Assembly (NCBI GenBank): GCA_036405135.1
Contig: DASWYF010000039.1
Span: 25,097-89,096 of the forward strand
From: Verrucomicrobiia bacterium
GTDB taxonomy: Bacteria > Verrucomicrobiota > Verrucomicrobiia > Limisphaerales > JAEYXS01
DNA length: 64,000 bases
Reading direction: 5' to 3'
Under the pieces are notes generated by a model. It was not told the origin of the DNA. It ran no database searches and saw only the letters and a list, made by a program, of their open reading frames with translations. This document shows positions 8,532-16,989 of this stretch, one piece after another. A program made the translations under genes and the position numbers. Numbering within the stretch: the first letter of the stretch is position 1; each line of letters starts with the position of its first letter.

Positions 8532-9678
8532 TTATTCATCATCCATCGAGGCACCCTGGATGCGCTTTGTCGGGCAACCCGCGCGGAGCCACGCATTCAC
8601 ATACGGGTCCAGCTCGCCATCCATCACGCCCTGCACATCGCTCGTCTCGCAACCTGTGCGCAAGTCCTTCACCATCCGGTAAGGCTGGAACACATAACTA
8701 CGAATCTGATTGCCCCAAGACACACTGCCCTTATCGCCGTAGAAGCGCTCCATCTCGTTTTTCTGCTCATCCTGCCGCAAGGCGAAGATTTTCGAGATCA
8801 GCAACGTCATCGCCGTATGCCGGTTCTGATGTTGTGAACGCTCCGTTTGCGAAGCAGCGACAAGTCCCGTCGGGATGTGCGTGATACGCACCGCCGTCTC
8901 CACCTTGTTCACGTTCTGACCGCCCTTACCACCGGAGCGGAACGTATCCACGCGCAATTCACTCGGCGGAATGGAGATGTTCGGATCCGTCTCCTCGATC
9001 TCCGCCATCGCGTCCACGCTCGCGAAACTCGTGTGCCGCCGTTGATTCGAATCAAACGGCGAGATGCGCACCAGGCGATGCACCCCACGCTCCGCCTTGC
9101 AGAAGCCGTAGGCCATATCGCCCTTCACCATCATCGTCACACTCTTCACCCCCGCCGTTTCACCCGGCAGCAAATCCGTGACTTCAAACGTCCAGCCTCG
9201 CAACTCGAACCACCGTTGATACATCCGCATCAACATGCTCGCCCAGTCGCACGACTCCGTGCCACCCGCGCCGGCATTGATGCTGAAGATGCAGTTACGC
9301 TTGTCGAAAGGACCATTGAGGAAAACCCGCAGCTCGAGCGCATCCAGGTCACCCTGCACCTTCGTGATGTCGCGCTCCACTTCCTTCTCCATGGAGACCT
9401 GGACATCCGCCGGCTCGGCTTCACCCAGCTCGATCATCACCGCCAGATCAGCCAATTGCTTCTCCGCTGCGATGAACGGCTCCACCTTCTTCTTGAGCCC
9501 GTTGCATTCGTCGATGAGCTTCTGGGCCTTCTCACGAACATCCCAGAAATTATCCCGCGTCATCTCGGCCTCTACCTCCGCGATGCGCTTATGTGCTCCC
9601 GGCACGTCAAAGAAACCTCCGTAACTGGGAGGCCTTATCCTGTGCCACTGCCAACGTCTGCTTAGCCGTCTCGAACAT
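8532..9678 (-). CDS. prfB: Peptide chain release factor 2, with programmed +1 frameshift
   Basis: Release factor 2 reads UAA and UGA stop codons. The RF2-specific tripeptide SPF is present in RISPFDSNQRRH, and the peptidyl-tRNA hydrolysis motif GGQ is in GGKGGQNVNK. Translation starts at the ATG at 9678 and reads 23 codons to an in-frame TGA at 9609-9607. A +1 slip at CTT TGA C continues as DVPGAHKRIAE in the long frame, giving about 381 residues. I used the join 9678-9610 plus 9608-8532; reading only the long frame would give a false N terminus upstream of DVPG. trpC follows immediately and may be co-transcribed. Confidence 0.96.
9606..9622 (-). promoter_or_regulatory. prfB autoregulatory frameshift site
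   Basis: On the minus strand the sequence reads CGGAGG TTT CTT TGA C. The AGG acts as an internal Shine-Dalgarno element three bases before the CTT slip codon, and the stop is UGA with a following C. This is the same arrangement as the Escherichia coli prfB site. When RF2 is scarce the ribosome pauses at the UGA and slips +1, making more RF2. Confidence 0.95.
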
Positions 9679-9792
9679 AGAACGGACAATGTAAGAAACC
9701 CCCACGCCCTTTGCCCAGCAGATTTTCACCCCATAACGTAGCCGTCCCGCATGCGGGATAATGAGGCGGAACTGACTTTTCCTTCACCCTCC

Positions 9793-9840
9793 GTAGCCGC
9801 GGTCGTGAGACCGCGCTAACTAAACCGGTAAGGACCGGTT
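9793..9840 (+). repeat. GTAG-type palindromic repeat (double hairpin)
   Basis: A GTAG tetranucleotide precedes the hairpin GCGGTC-GTGA-GACCGC (9799-9814). It is followed by CTAACTAAACC and a second hairpin ACCGGT-AAGG-ACCGGT. The same GTAG-stem-CTAACTAAACC layout with a different stem recurs at 16991-17025, so this is a member of a dispersed repeat family. Confidence 0.6.
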
Positions 9841-10132
9841 CCACCCGGTCCCTGACTAAACCTTGAGGCCAACGCACACCAAGAGCAGGAACTTGGAAAC
9901 ACTTACGCCTCCGAACAGCTTCCCCTTCATACCTCATCCTTCATAATTCATACATTCCCCCGAAGCGGCCTTCCCATCTCGTCCAGTCGATGTGACACTC
10001 CCCGATAGCATCCTGTCCTGCGGCACTCTAGCCACCAGTCCACACCAATCGAATCCGACCCTCGCCAGCCACTCCACAAAGAAACGCAGTAGAAAAATGT
10101 TTGAAGCTTACGAATGCACCTGTCCTATTCTT

Positions 10133-10154
10133 CCTTCTCCCTCACGGGAGAAGG
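10133..10154. repeat. Dispersed stem-loop repeat
   Basis: A perfect nine-base stem CCTTCTCCC/GGGAGAAGG with a four-base loop is followed by ATTGAGGATGAGGGTG. A close relative with a ten-base stem and the tail CCGGGGTGAGGA lies at 15031-15067, so this is a second intergenic repeat class. Confidence 0.55.
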
Positions 10155-10885
10155 ATTGAGGATGAGGGTGCCCCCATTCTTCATTCACTATTCTTAACTC
10201 TGCGTTCCCCTTAAGGAACTATGTCAAAGAGCGATGAAACCATCCGACCCCTGTCGATGTATCTGGCCTATGGCTCCTCCTCACAGGGAGGCCAGACTCT
10301 GGCGCCGTCCAAAACCCGGCTGGTTCCGCAGTGGGTACCATGGTCACACCTGTGACCTAGAGATTCCCCGGTGAGTCATAAAATCCTACGCCCACCGACG
10401 TCCCGTTCCCCCTCCAGCTTACGAGCCCCGATCCAGCACCCGATACACCCACAGATCCTATTCCAAACCCGGTGGGGCAAAGCTGCCGCTTTGCCCTAAC
10501 TCTTTTCGCAACTGCACCACCAAGTTTGAAACAGCAGACTCAACGCTAAGAGAGCTTTCCCCCTTCTCATCTCGTCCTTGATAATCCCATAAGGCTGCCA
10601 TCTCCCCACCAACGCAGGACACATCGACGCAATAAATCACATCGCTATGCTTGATGACTTTGGGATTTTCGGCTCTTTCCTGTTCCTAATTTAAAACTCT
10701 GAACTAAGAACTTAAAATTACCTTCGCCCCGCCTTTACCAGCAGCGAGCTGCCAGCACTGAAAATAATATCAACCCCCCGCAAGAAAACCATCACTTTCC
10801 GCTAAAATTTGCAGAGTAACCCCAACCTTTTCCCAATCAAGAACATCCAAAAACTCCAATCCACGTAACTCGCATTTATCACCTC

Positions 10886-10915
10886 CGTAGCGCACGCTTC
10901 CAGCGTGCGGGTTAC
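10886..10915 (+). repeat. GTAG-type palindromic repeat
   Basis: GTAG is followed by the hairpin GCACGCT-TCC-AGCGTGC (10892-10908) and GGGTTAC. It shares the GTAG opening with the elements near 9793 and 16991 while the stem differs, as in REP families where the stem covaries. Confidence 0.55.
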
Positions 10916-11210
10916 GCTGCATCTTGCTGCGCCTCCCATTTCCCCTGTTCGCGTATTTCGCGTCGTTCGCGGTTACTTCTCCTGCGCCACCACGACCTGA
11001 AACATTAGACTTCCCTCCCAAACCTGTCCCTCCTGTTAATCCTGTCAAAAAAACTCCCCATTCGCCTGACCCCATTCGGTTGAAAATCTTTCCTCTATCC
11101 TTGCACATGTCTCGCAGCCACTCCCACCCGAAACGAGAAACCAAAAACTCGAAGCAAGCTCCCTAAGACCTTAGACTTGAAACCCATCCCCTCCCCATCT
11201 ACCAAATCCC

Positions 11211-11654
11211 ATGGCCAATGCGATTGTGACCCCCTACGCCGATTCCCTCCACCGCGCCCAAGTTATCGCCCTGTGGGAAGCCGTGTTCGGTTACCAATCC
11301 GCCCACAACAACCCTTCCCTCGCCATCGATAAAAAACTCGCCGTAAAAGACGGCCTCTTCTTCATTGCCCTGAGCGATGAAACCGTCGTCGGCACCATCA
11401 TGGCCGGATACGATGGCCATCGCGGCTGGATCTACTCCGTCGCCGTCAGCCCGCACCACCAACGCCAAGGCATCGGCACCCAACTCATGATCACCGCCGA
11501 AGCCGCCCTGCGCGACCGCGGCTGCCTGAAGATCAACCTCCAAGTCATGCCCAACAACGAAAAAGTCACCGCCTTCTATCAAGCTCTCGGCTACGACATC
11601 GAAGAACGCATCAGCATGGGTAAGAAGTTGGAGGAAAATATTCCTCCAACGTGA
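11211..11654 (+). CDS. GNAT family acetyltransferase (YpeA-like)
   Basis: The 147-residue protein has the GNAT fold: an N-terminal alpha/beta part, a core strand VVGTIMAGYDGHRGWIY, and the acetyl-CoA-binding motif A segment SPHHQRQGIGTQLM (Q/RxxGxG/A). The NLQVMPNNEKVTAFYQALGY region near the end is typical of the YpeA/RimI-like branch. It transfers an acetyl group from acetyl-CoA to an amine of unknown identity; protein N-termini and small amines are both possible. It is cytoplasmic. The gene stands alone, flanked upstream by 1.5 kb of non-coding DNA and convergent with an orphan gene downstream. Confidence 0.85.
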   Translation: MANAIVTPYADSLHRAQVIALWEAVFGYQSAHNNPSLAIDKKLAVKDGLFFIALSDETVVGTIMAGYDGHRGWIYSVAVSPHHQRQGIGTQLMITAEAALRDRGCLKINLQVMPNNEKVTAFYQALGYDIEERISMGKKLEENIPPT

Positions 11655-11676
11655 TTAGCTCATGACGCGAATGAAA

Positions 11677-13095
11677 CTATCGCACACTCGTCGTGGGCGT
11701 GAACTCCTTGCATTCCGAGATGCTGCAACTCACCCCATCACTCTGAACCAACGTATCAAAATTGACGATCCTCGCAGTCGTGACTCCTTCAACTGCCGCA
11801 AACTCGAGCATCAACTCATTGTAGATGTCATTTCCCCCGTGGTAGCCATAGGAGTAAGCGTTGTAGTTTTTCCCCGCAGACGTCGTGATCAACCGAAAGT
11901 TTGATCTTATTGATCCCCAATCCTGAGGGACCTCCGTATAATATTTCCTCAGCTTCGGATTAATAAACTTAGCCCAACGTTTCCATTGCTTTTCCCCTGT
12001 CGGATCTTTGGGCAGCATCTCCAGATAAACCGTGTCGTGCAAAGATGGCTCCGTGCCTGGCAACGGTATCGGCACTTCGGGGCCAAACACGGCCCGTTTC
12101 TCTTGTGGCAGATCAGCCTCATGATGACGACGAAGCACTGCGTGCACCTCTTCTGGCGAGTGGCCGACCGACAGATAACTATACTCACTTTTCCAAGTCA
12201 TCGGCAGGTGCTCTATCTGGTTCACATTGGTTAAGATCGTCTGAAATCCTCGCGGCTTGTGCGTGACTATCGCCATGTCTCCGATGCGGGCCATCTCCCA
12301 AATCACCCGGCAGGCACGCAAGTCGATTTCTCTCAGATCAATGCAGGCCTTGTGTCCCCACACCCGGCCATCCCCGGATGGCAGATCAAACCAGACGACA
12401 TTGGGGTGACGCCGCGTGATTCCGCAGCCCACCGATGCTCCAGCGTCCAGGTAGCTTATGAATTCACCCAGCACCTCGGCATGCTTTGGAACCCGATACG
12501 CCGTGCGGCTAAAATGGCAAAGAAAAACATGATAAAACCAGACCGGTGGCGGCACGACTAACGCAGACGGAATCGGCACACTCGCTGGTTTAGACTCAAT
12601 GCTGGCCGACTGCTTGCCCGCCTCTTCATCAGTTTTCAAATCTTTTTGAAGGACTTTCTTGGCAAACGCTTTGTGCACCCTATGCCATGACCGCAGTAGC
12701 TTTTGAAAATCCAAGGCATCCTTCGCCACTGGAGACAGCTCAGGCTGCCGCCAAGATTCTTCCGGCAAATTCGATCGCTGACTCTCATCCACCAGGACCA
12801 CCGGATATTTCCCTCCCTCAGTCACACCTACTAGGTTACCCGCCTTAGCGATGGCAAACGCCAGGCTGCAAGTAAGCAGATCCAGTTTGGGCATTTGCAA
12901 AACCGCATGATCATCCGAGACCTTGATCGTAGTGTTCTCCAGATCGACACAAAAACTCCCCTCCTTCCCGATGGTCAACAATTCCATCGGTTGTTGAAAC
13001 TGCTTCAGCACTCCCTCAGCCGCCCGCTTCATTTCAACAACTCCACCCTCCTCAGAGTTGCCCCCAAAACGTCCCAAGATCAGTTCTATGCTCAT
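11677..13095 (-). CDS. Hypothetical protein, unrecognised (472 aa)
   Basis: I do not recognise a family. The protein begins MSIELILGRFGG, has no signal peptide or clear membrane segment, and contains a proline-rich linker near residue 180 (PIPSALVVPPPVWF) separating an N-terminal part of mixed alpha/beta character from a larger C-terminal part. Notable spots are GFQTILTNVNQIEHLP and the terminal SCSISECKEF. There are several cysteines but no clear metal-binding spacing. Its codon use looks less biased than that of the neighbouring enzymes, and it sits between repeat-rich intergenic stretches, which fits an accessory or transferred gene. It converges on the GNAT gene with 22 bases between the stops. 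It is a real gene judging by length and by lack of a competing frame. Confidence 0.6.
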   Translation of the reverse strand: MSIELILGRFGGNSEEGGVVEMKRAAEGVLKQFQQPMELLTIGKEGSFCVDLENTTIKVSDDHAVLQMPKLDLLTCSLAFAIAKAGNLVGVTEGGKYPVVLVDESQRSNLPEESWRQPELSPVAKDALDFQKLLRSWHRVHKAFAKKVLQKDLKTDEEAGKQSASIESKPASVPIPSALVVPPPVWFYHVFLCHFSRTAYRVPKHAEVLGEFISYLDAGASVGCGITRRHPNVVWFDLPSGDGRVWGHKACIDLREIDLRACRVIWEMARIGDMAIVTHKPRGFQTILTNVNQIEHLPMTWKSEYSYLSVGHSPEEVHAVLRRHHEADLPQEKRAVFGPEVPIPLPGTEPSLHDTVYLEMLPKDPTGEKQWKRWAKFINPKLRKYYTEVPQDWGSIRSNFRLITTSAGKNYNAYSYGYHGGNDIYNELMLEFAAVEGVTTARIVNFDTLVQSDGVSCSISECKEFTPTTSVR

Positions 13096-13180
13096 GAGTT
13101 AAACTTCATGCAACCAGCCTGCTCATAACCCTTGAAAGACTTCTTTGATGAAACAACTAGAAACTGAAAACTCCCGCCTT

Positions 13181-13489
13181 TCAGGCGGGTTGCAACACAT
13201 GCAGCTTCACTGAAACCACATAATCCTTCACCTTCCCACGATACTCCAGCATGTGCGGAGCTTGCAGATGCGCTTCCAAGGCAGGCAGGTCCGCCCACTT
13301 CTCCACCACCGTCACCACATCCTCACGCGCGTGTCCCTGCGCCGGGATGGACGTCTGCAAATCGATCGTCGGACCGTATTCAAAACAACCATCCTCCGCA
13401 TGCACCAAAGGCACCAGACGATGAAACTCCTGCAAAAACGCCGGACGCTTGCCCGGGTGCAACTCGATAGTGGCGATGACGTGGATCAT
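13181..13489 (-). CDS. Antibiotic biosynthesis monooxygenase (ABM/YgiN-like) domain protein
   Basis: The small protein MIHVIATIELHPGKR... has the length (about 102 residues) and strand pattern of the ABM ferredoxin-like alpha/beta-barrel dimer: a first strand, a helix with LQEFHRLVPLVHAEDGCFEY, then EKWADLPALEAHLQAPHM, which matches the family EKWES...HxxxPHF signature. Members oxidise quinones or other aromatics without cofactors, or degrade heme; the substrate here is unknown. The frame is open to 13543; the ATG at 13489 fits the family N terminus, though ATG codons at 13507 and 13543 cannot be excluded because no strong ribosome-binding site is seen. The gene is isolated. Confidence 0.75.
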   Translation of the reverse strand: MIHVIATIELHPGKRPAFLQEFHRLVPLVHAEDGCFEYGPTIDLQTSIPAQGHAREDVVTVVEKWADLPALEAHLQAPHMLEYRGKVKDYVVSVKLHVLQPA

Positions 13490-13936
13490 TAGTGCGCATT
13501 GCCGCATAAAATCAGCCCCAAAGTCAATCGCCCATCTTGGCACAATTCATCACAGAAACGGGCTGAAAGGCTTTGATGTTTGGTTTTTGAAGTTTCCCTG
13601 GTGTTTCGAGCTTTGGATTTGGAGCTTCATACAACCCCTCTCGATGTTGGACGTTGGGCGTTCGATGTTCGATGTTTTCCTCATTCCCATATTGGCCCAC
13701 CGGTGCAACCGGTTTCGATGTTTCCCTCTCCCCCAATTGGCCCGTCGGTGCAACCGACCCAGTAAAACCCCTTTACACGGCATTTTCTCTGCCTCTATGT
13801 TATTCCGCCTTTTTTAAGAGGCTGTCTTAAGAATGTTGAGTGCCGGACACACCCACCTGCCATGCGTTTTTCAGACAGCCTCTTGAAGTCCCTTGTTTGT
13901 GTCGTTTGAATAACTGAAACCTGAAATTGGAATAGT
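13490..13936. other. Repeat-bearing intergenic stretch
   Basis: No gene is supported. The part from about 13630 to 13690 reads as tandem variants of TTGGACGTT/TTCGATGTT, and the part near 13700-13760 repeats TTGGCCC-CGGTGCAACCG twice (about 13694-13712 and 13737-13755). Such wording is common in intergenic DNA of this bacterial group and produces spurious frames on both strands. An inverted repeat at 13816-13884 is listed separately. Confidence 0.5.
13816..13884. repeat. 69-bp inverted-repeat element
   Basis: AAGAGGCTGTCT at 13816-13827 is repeated in inverted orientation as AGACAGCCTCTT at 13873-13884, with imperfect extension of both arms. The 45-base interior has no gene. It may be a miniature mobile element remnant, or a large hairpin in the leader of the flavin reductase gene 53 bases downstream. 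Confidence 0.55.
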
Positions 13937-14659
13937 ATGGCTAAACAGATCGCTGAAATGTTGGTGGAAAAGGTGACCATGGAGTTGCCTGATGTGAAGA
14001 CCGTCCGCTTGCAATGGCCGGAAGGCTATGACCCCGGCGAATTCAAGACCGGCCAGTTCATCACCGTCTATCACCCGCACAAGCCCAAGTACAAGCGGGC
14101 CTACTCACTCTCATCCTGCGCACTGGACAAGGGCTTCTATGAAGTCTCCGTGAAGCGCGATGGCAAGATGGGCACCAGCATCGTGGACTGGGTGGAAGCG
14201 GGCGACAAAATGTTCGTCATCCCGCCCGTGGGCAAGTTCCTCCCCGTGTTCGATCCTCCGGGCAAGCACCTCATCTGCGTGGCCGGTGGTTCTGGCGTCA
14301 CGCCGTTCCGTGGTTTCGTCCGTGAAGCCACCGAGCGCAACCTGAACACGAAGATCACCATCCTCTACACCGTCCGCACTCCGATGGACATCATCTTCGA
14401 GAAAGAGTTCCGCGAACTCGAAGCCCGCAACCCGCATTTCAAGTTCCACGTCACCTGCACGCGTCTGGCTCCGGATGCCGAATGGACCGGCCGCCGTGGC
14501 CGCATCACCCCGGAATGGGTGAAGAGCTTCGTGAGCGACGCCCCGAACACCGTGTTCTACGCCTGCGGCACAAACGCGATGGTGGAAGCTGTCGAGCACC
14601 TCGTGCTCCACGACCTGAGCCTGCCGAAGGAACAGATGAAGCTGGAGAAGTGGGGCTAA
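13937..14659 (+). CDS. Ferredoxin-NADP reductase-type FAD oxidoreductase
   Basis: The 240-residue protein is a two-domain FNR-family reductase. The FAD domain carries RAYSLSS (flavin-binding RxYS) near residue 55 and the GxMGTS segment KMGTSIVDW. The NAD(P) domain carries VAGGSGVTPFRG (GGxGxTP) and ends in YACGTNAMVEA and a final EKWG, so the aromatic-terminal flavin-stacking position is close to the C terminus. There is no 2Fe-2S ferredoxin domain, so it must pass electrons to a separate carrier or dioxygenase. It is soluble and cytoplasmic. A small membrane-protein gene follows ten bases after its stop and is probably in the same transcript. The physiological partner is not evident. Confidence 0.87.
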   Translation: MAKQIAEMLVEKVTMELPDVKTVRLQWPEGYDPGEFKTGQFITVYHPHKPKYKRAYSLSSCALDKGFYEVSVKRDGKMGTSIVDWVEAGDKMFVIPPVGKFLPVFDPPGKHLICVAGGSGVTPFRGFVREATERNLNTKITILYTVRTPMDIIFEKEFRELEARNPHFKFHVTCTRLAPDAEWTGRRGRITPEWVKSFVSDAPNTVFYACGTNAMVEAVEHLVLHDLSLPKEQMKLEKWG

Positions 14660-14669
14660 ACAAAACCTC

Positions 14670-14999
14670 ATGAGTGACCGGACCTCCATCCTCCATAAGA
14701 GATTCGAGATCTGGACCAGTTTCACTCCGGAAATTAGCAAAGCCCTGAGCGAAAACATCGTCGCTCAGGGCTTTCTGCTGTTGTTCACCAGCATGATCCT
14801 TGATGGCGGCGTGATTTTCCGGATTGTCAGTATGGCTGCATTCGCGTACTGGATCGCGATATTCCCCATCCTCTGGCGTCGTCCCAAGACTACCAACAAG
14901 TTCGAGCTCGGCTTGGTAAAAATCGGCTTCGTTTGCTTCCTCCCCTTGAGCCTTTTCTCCATGCCACTCTGGGGCTGGCTCCGCGAACTGATGAAGTGA
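14670..14999 (+). CDS. Small membrane protein, unknown function
   Basis: The 109-residue protein begins MSDRTSILHKRFEIW and has about three hydrophobic segments (near residues 32-45, 50-68 and 82-100) with a positively charged loop WRRPKTTNKFE between the second and third. No family is recognised. It starts ten bases after the flavin reductase stop, which suggests co-transcription, but nothing in it indicates electron transfer (no conserved histidines or cysteine pairs). Confidence 0.6.
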   Translation: MSDRTSILHKRFEIWTSFTPEISKALSENIVAQGFLLLFTSMILDGGVIFRIVSMAAFAYWIAIFPILWRRPKTTNKFELGLVKIGFVCFLPLSLFSMPLWGWLRELMK

Positions 15000-15030
15000 C
15001 TGCAAAACGCCAAACAACGTCAAATGTTCT

Positions 15031-15067
15031 CCCTCTCCTCTCAACGAGGAGAGGGCCGGGGTGAGGA
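15031..15067. repeat. Dispersed stem-loop repeat
   Basis: CCCTCTCCTC (15031-15040) pairs perfectly with GAGGAGAGGG (15046-15055) around a five-base loop and is followed by CCGGGGTGAGGA. It is a relative of the hairpin at 10133-10154. It may terminate the preceding operon but lacks a T tract. Confidence 0.55.
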
Positions 15068-15157
15068 GTGAGATAGCCTTGCGTTCACGTATAGTTTATC
15101 GCCACCCCGCTTGCTTTCCTTCCCCTCCCTCAGCTAACCTTCTCCCATCAATTGATT

Positions 15158-16306
15158 ATGTCTGCCTCGTTGAAACGCACGCCCCTCTACGCCACGCATC
15201 AGGCCTTGAACGGCCGCCTCATCGAATTCGGCGGCTGGGAGATGCCCGTGCAATACACCAGCATCATCGACGAGCACCAGACCGTCCGCACCGCTGCGGG
15301 CATCTTCGATATCTGCCACATGGGCGAGGTCTTCATCAGCGGCGCCAGCGCCCTCCTCTTCCTGAATCACCTCCTGACGAACGACGCCAGCAAACTCGCC
15401 GTCGGCCAAGGCCAATACACCCAGATGAGCCAGGAAGACGGCGGCACCGTGGATGATCTCTACCTCTACCGTCTCACGGATAAGGAATATCTCCTCATCA
15501 TCAACGCCTCCCGCATCGATGCCGATGTGGCGTGGATGCAAAAGCAACTCGCCGCCTTCCCGCAACAACACCTGCTCACCTTCGAGAACCGCTCGGACAA
15601 ATACGGTGCCATCGCCGTGCAAGGCCCGAAAGCCGCCGAGTTCATCAACGACGTTTTTCCCGGCGGTTCTCACGCAGGCACCCATGTGCACAAGGTCACC
15701 GAGCTGCACAAAAATCAAATCGCCACCTTTAATCTCAAAGCCACCGGCGCACTCTGCTGGGTCGCCCGCACGGGCTACACCGGTGAAGACGGCTTCGAGA
15801 TCGTCACCACCGCCTCTCGCATCTTGGAAGTCTGGGACACCTTGATGGACGCCGGCAAAACCCACGGCCTCAAGCCCGCTGGTCTCGGTGCCCGCGATAC
15901 CTTGCGCACCGAAGTCTGCTACCCGCTCTACGGCCACGAACTCGATGACAAGACCAGCCCCATCGAAGCGGGCCTCGGCATCTTCGTCTCCTTCGAGAAA
16001 GGCCCCTTCATCGGCCACGACGCCTTGCTCGCGCAGAAAACCAAAGGCCCGCAGAAACGTTGCGTCGCCTTCAAGATGACGGATAAATGCGCTCCCCCTC
16101 GCCCCGGTTACACCGTGTGGAGCGGCGAGGAACAAGTCGGCCAAGTCGTCAGCGGCACCCTCAGCCCCAGCTTGAACGCCGGCATCGGCCTCGCCTACGT
16201 GAAGCCAGAACTCGCGAAGAAGGAGACCGTCATCCAGATCGATATCCGCGGCAAGAAGTTCGCCGCGCAAGTTGTCGGCAAACCCATTTATCGAAAAGCT
16301 GTTTAA
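15158..16306 (+). CDS. gcvT: Glycine cleavage system aminomethyltransferase (T protein)
   Basis: GcvT transfers the methylene group from the aminomethyl-lipoyl arm of H protein to tetrahydrofolate, releasing ammonia. The 382-residue product starts MSASLKRTPLYATHQ and shows the family landmarks GGWEMPVQY, DICHMGE, the folate-site region DDLYLYRL, GYTGEDGFE and LGARDTLRTEVCYPLYGHEL. A TTG six bases upstream would also be in frame, but the ATG at 15158 matches the usual N terminus. gcvH lies about 240 bases downstream on the same strand, separated by an inverted REP-like pair. No P protein or L protein gene is in the window. Confidence 0.96.
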   Translation: MSASLKRTPLYATHQALNGRLIEFGGWEMPVQYTSIIDEHQTVRTAAGIFDICHMGEVFISGASALLFLNHLLTNDASKLAVGQGQYTQMSQEDGGTVDDLYLYRLTDKEYLLIINASRIDADVAWMQKQLAAFPQQHLLTFENRSDKYGAIAVQGPKAAEFINDVFPGGSHAGTHVHKVTELHKNQIATFNLKATGALCWVARTGYTGEDGFEIVTTASRILEVWDTLMDAGKTHGLKPAGLGARDTLRTEVCYPLYGHELDDKTSPIEAGLGIFVSFEKGPFIGHDALLAQKTKGPQKRCVAFKMTDKCAPPRPGYTVWSGEEQVGQVVSGTLSPSLNAGIGLAYVKPELAKKETVIQIDIRGKKFAAQVVGKPIYRKAV

Positions 16307-16327
16307 GCTCGACGAAGCACGAACCCC

Positions 16328-16490
16328 GTGCTGCCGGATTCCAGCCGGCAGTAAGAGAGCGTTCGCCGCAGCATAAGGTCTCTGTGATCACACACGCGCC
16401 ATCCTGTCGGATTAAGATAGCGCACCTAACCATCGAATGATGCATCGTCACAAGTCAGACCCTTTACTGCCGGCTGGAATCCGGCAGCAC
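16328..16490. repeat. Inverted REP pair (REPIN-like) between gcvT and gcvH
   Basis: A 27-base sequence at 16328-16354, itself an imperfect palindrome (CTGCCGG...CCGGCAG), is repeated exactly in inverted orientation at 16464-16490, with 109 bases of unrelated DNA between. Two REP sequences in inverted orientation with a spacer form a REPIN. Transcribed, it would fold into a long hairpin that could stabilise the gcvT message or reduce gcvH expression. Confidence 0.7.
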
Positions 16491-16544
16491 ATTGTTTAAG
16501 ATTTGACCTGCGCGCCTTCCCCGTTTTCAATTCCTCAACTTTAT

Positions 16545-16925
16545 ATGGCCAACGTTCCAGCAGATCTCAAATACGCCTCCTCGCACGAATGGGTGCGCGT
16601 CTCCGGTGACATCGCCACTGTCGGCATCACCGATCACGCCCAAGCGGAACTCACCGACATCGTGTTCGTGGAGCTTCCCCAAGTCGGTCGCAAGCTCGCC
16701 GCTGGTGAAGCCTGCGCTGTAGTAGAATCCGTGAAGACCGCGAGCGATATCTACTCGCCCGTCTCCGGCGAGATCGTGGAAGTGAACCAGCCTATCGCGG
16801 ACAATCCCGCGCTCGTGAATCAATCCGCCTTCGGTGACGGATGGTTCTTCAAGATCAAGCTCGCCAACCCAGGCGACCTCGCCAAGCTCCTGACGCCCGA
16901 CGCCTACAAAGCGCAAATCAGCTAA
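16545..16925 (+). CDS. gcvH: Glycine cleavage system H protein
   Basis: The 126-residue H protein carries the lipoyl arm that shuttles intermediates between P, T and L proteins. The lipoylation motif is [14 protein letters not shown], with the modified lysine near residue 65. The N terminus [18 protein letters not shown], the central [19 protein letters not shown] and the closing GWFFKI are diagnostic. The frame is open upstream to 16503, but the ATG at 16545 gives the canonical start. An intrinsic terminator follows 19 bases after the stop, so gcvH ends the transcript. Confidence 0.97.
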   Translation: MANVPADLKYASSHEWVRVSGDIATVGITDHAQAELTDIVFVELPQVGRKLAAGEACAVVESVKTASDIYSPVSGEIVEVNQPIADNPALVNQSAFGDGWFFKIKLANPGDLAKLLTPDAYKAQIS

Positions 16926-16944
16926 AGCATTTTCAAAAAAGCAA

Positions 16945-16980
16945 AAGCCCCGCCAGTGATGAACTGGCGGGGCTTTTTTA
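16945..16980 (+). terminator. Intrinsic terminator of gcvH
   Basis: AAGCCCCGCCAGT (16945-16957) pairs perfectly with ACTGGCGGGGCTT (16963-16975) around GATGA, followed by TTTTTA. This is a textbook rho-independent terminator. Confidence 0.95.
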
Positions 16981-16989
16981 TGTAATTCC

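Larger units (their letters stand above)
9679..11210. other. Long non-coding stretch rich in palindromes
   Basis: About 1.5 kb has no believable gene. Short open frames at 9662-9937, 10458-10640 and 10770-11144 (minus) and 10924-11166 (plus) have low-complexity or repeat-like translations and no family resemblance. What can be seen are several hairpins listed separately and a compact structured block at about 10210-10440. The block includes a GGTCACA/TGTGACC palindrome at 10342-10357 and a GGCC-flanked hairpin near 10270-10300. The stretch between 10920 and 10985 belongs to a class of dispersed intergenic sequence I associate with Verrucomicrobiota and Planctomycetota. Confidence 0.6.

Noticed and set aside
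10770..11144. 124-codon minus-strand frame in the long intergenic region
   Set aside because: The translation (for example EVTANDAKYANR) is the product of a dispersed intergenic sequence, not of a protein family.
13524..13783. Frames translating as NIERPTSNIERG-like peptides
   Set aside because: These arise from tandem TTCGATGTT/TTGGACGTT wording in intergenic DNA; known type of spurious ORF.
15000..15157. Glycine riboswitch upstream of gcvT
   Set aside because: The leader has only a simple stem-loop repeat and lacks the conserved glycine aptamer core.
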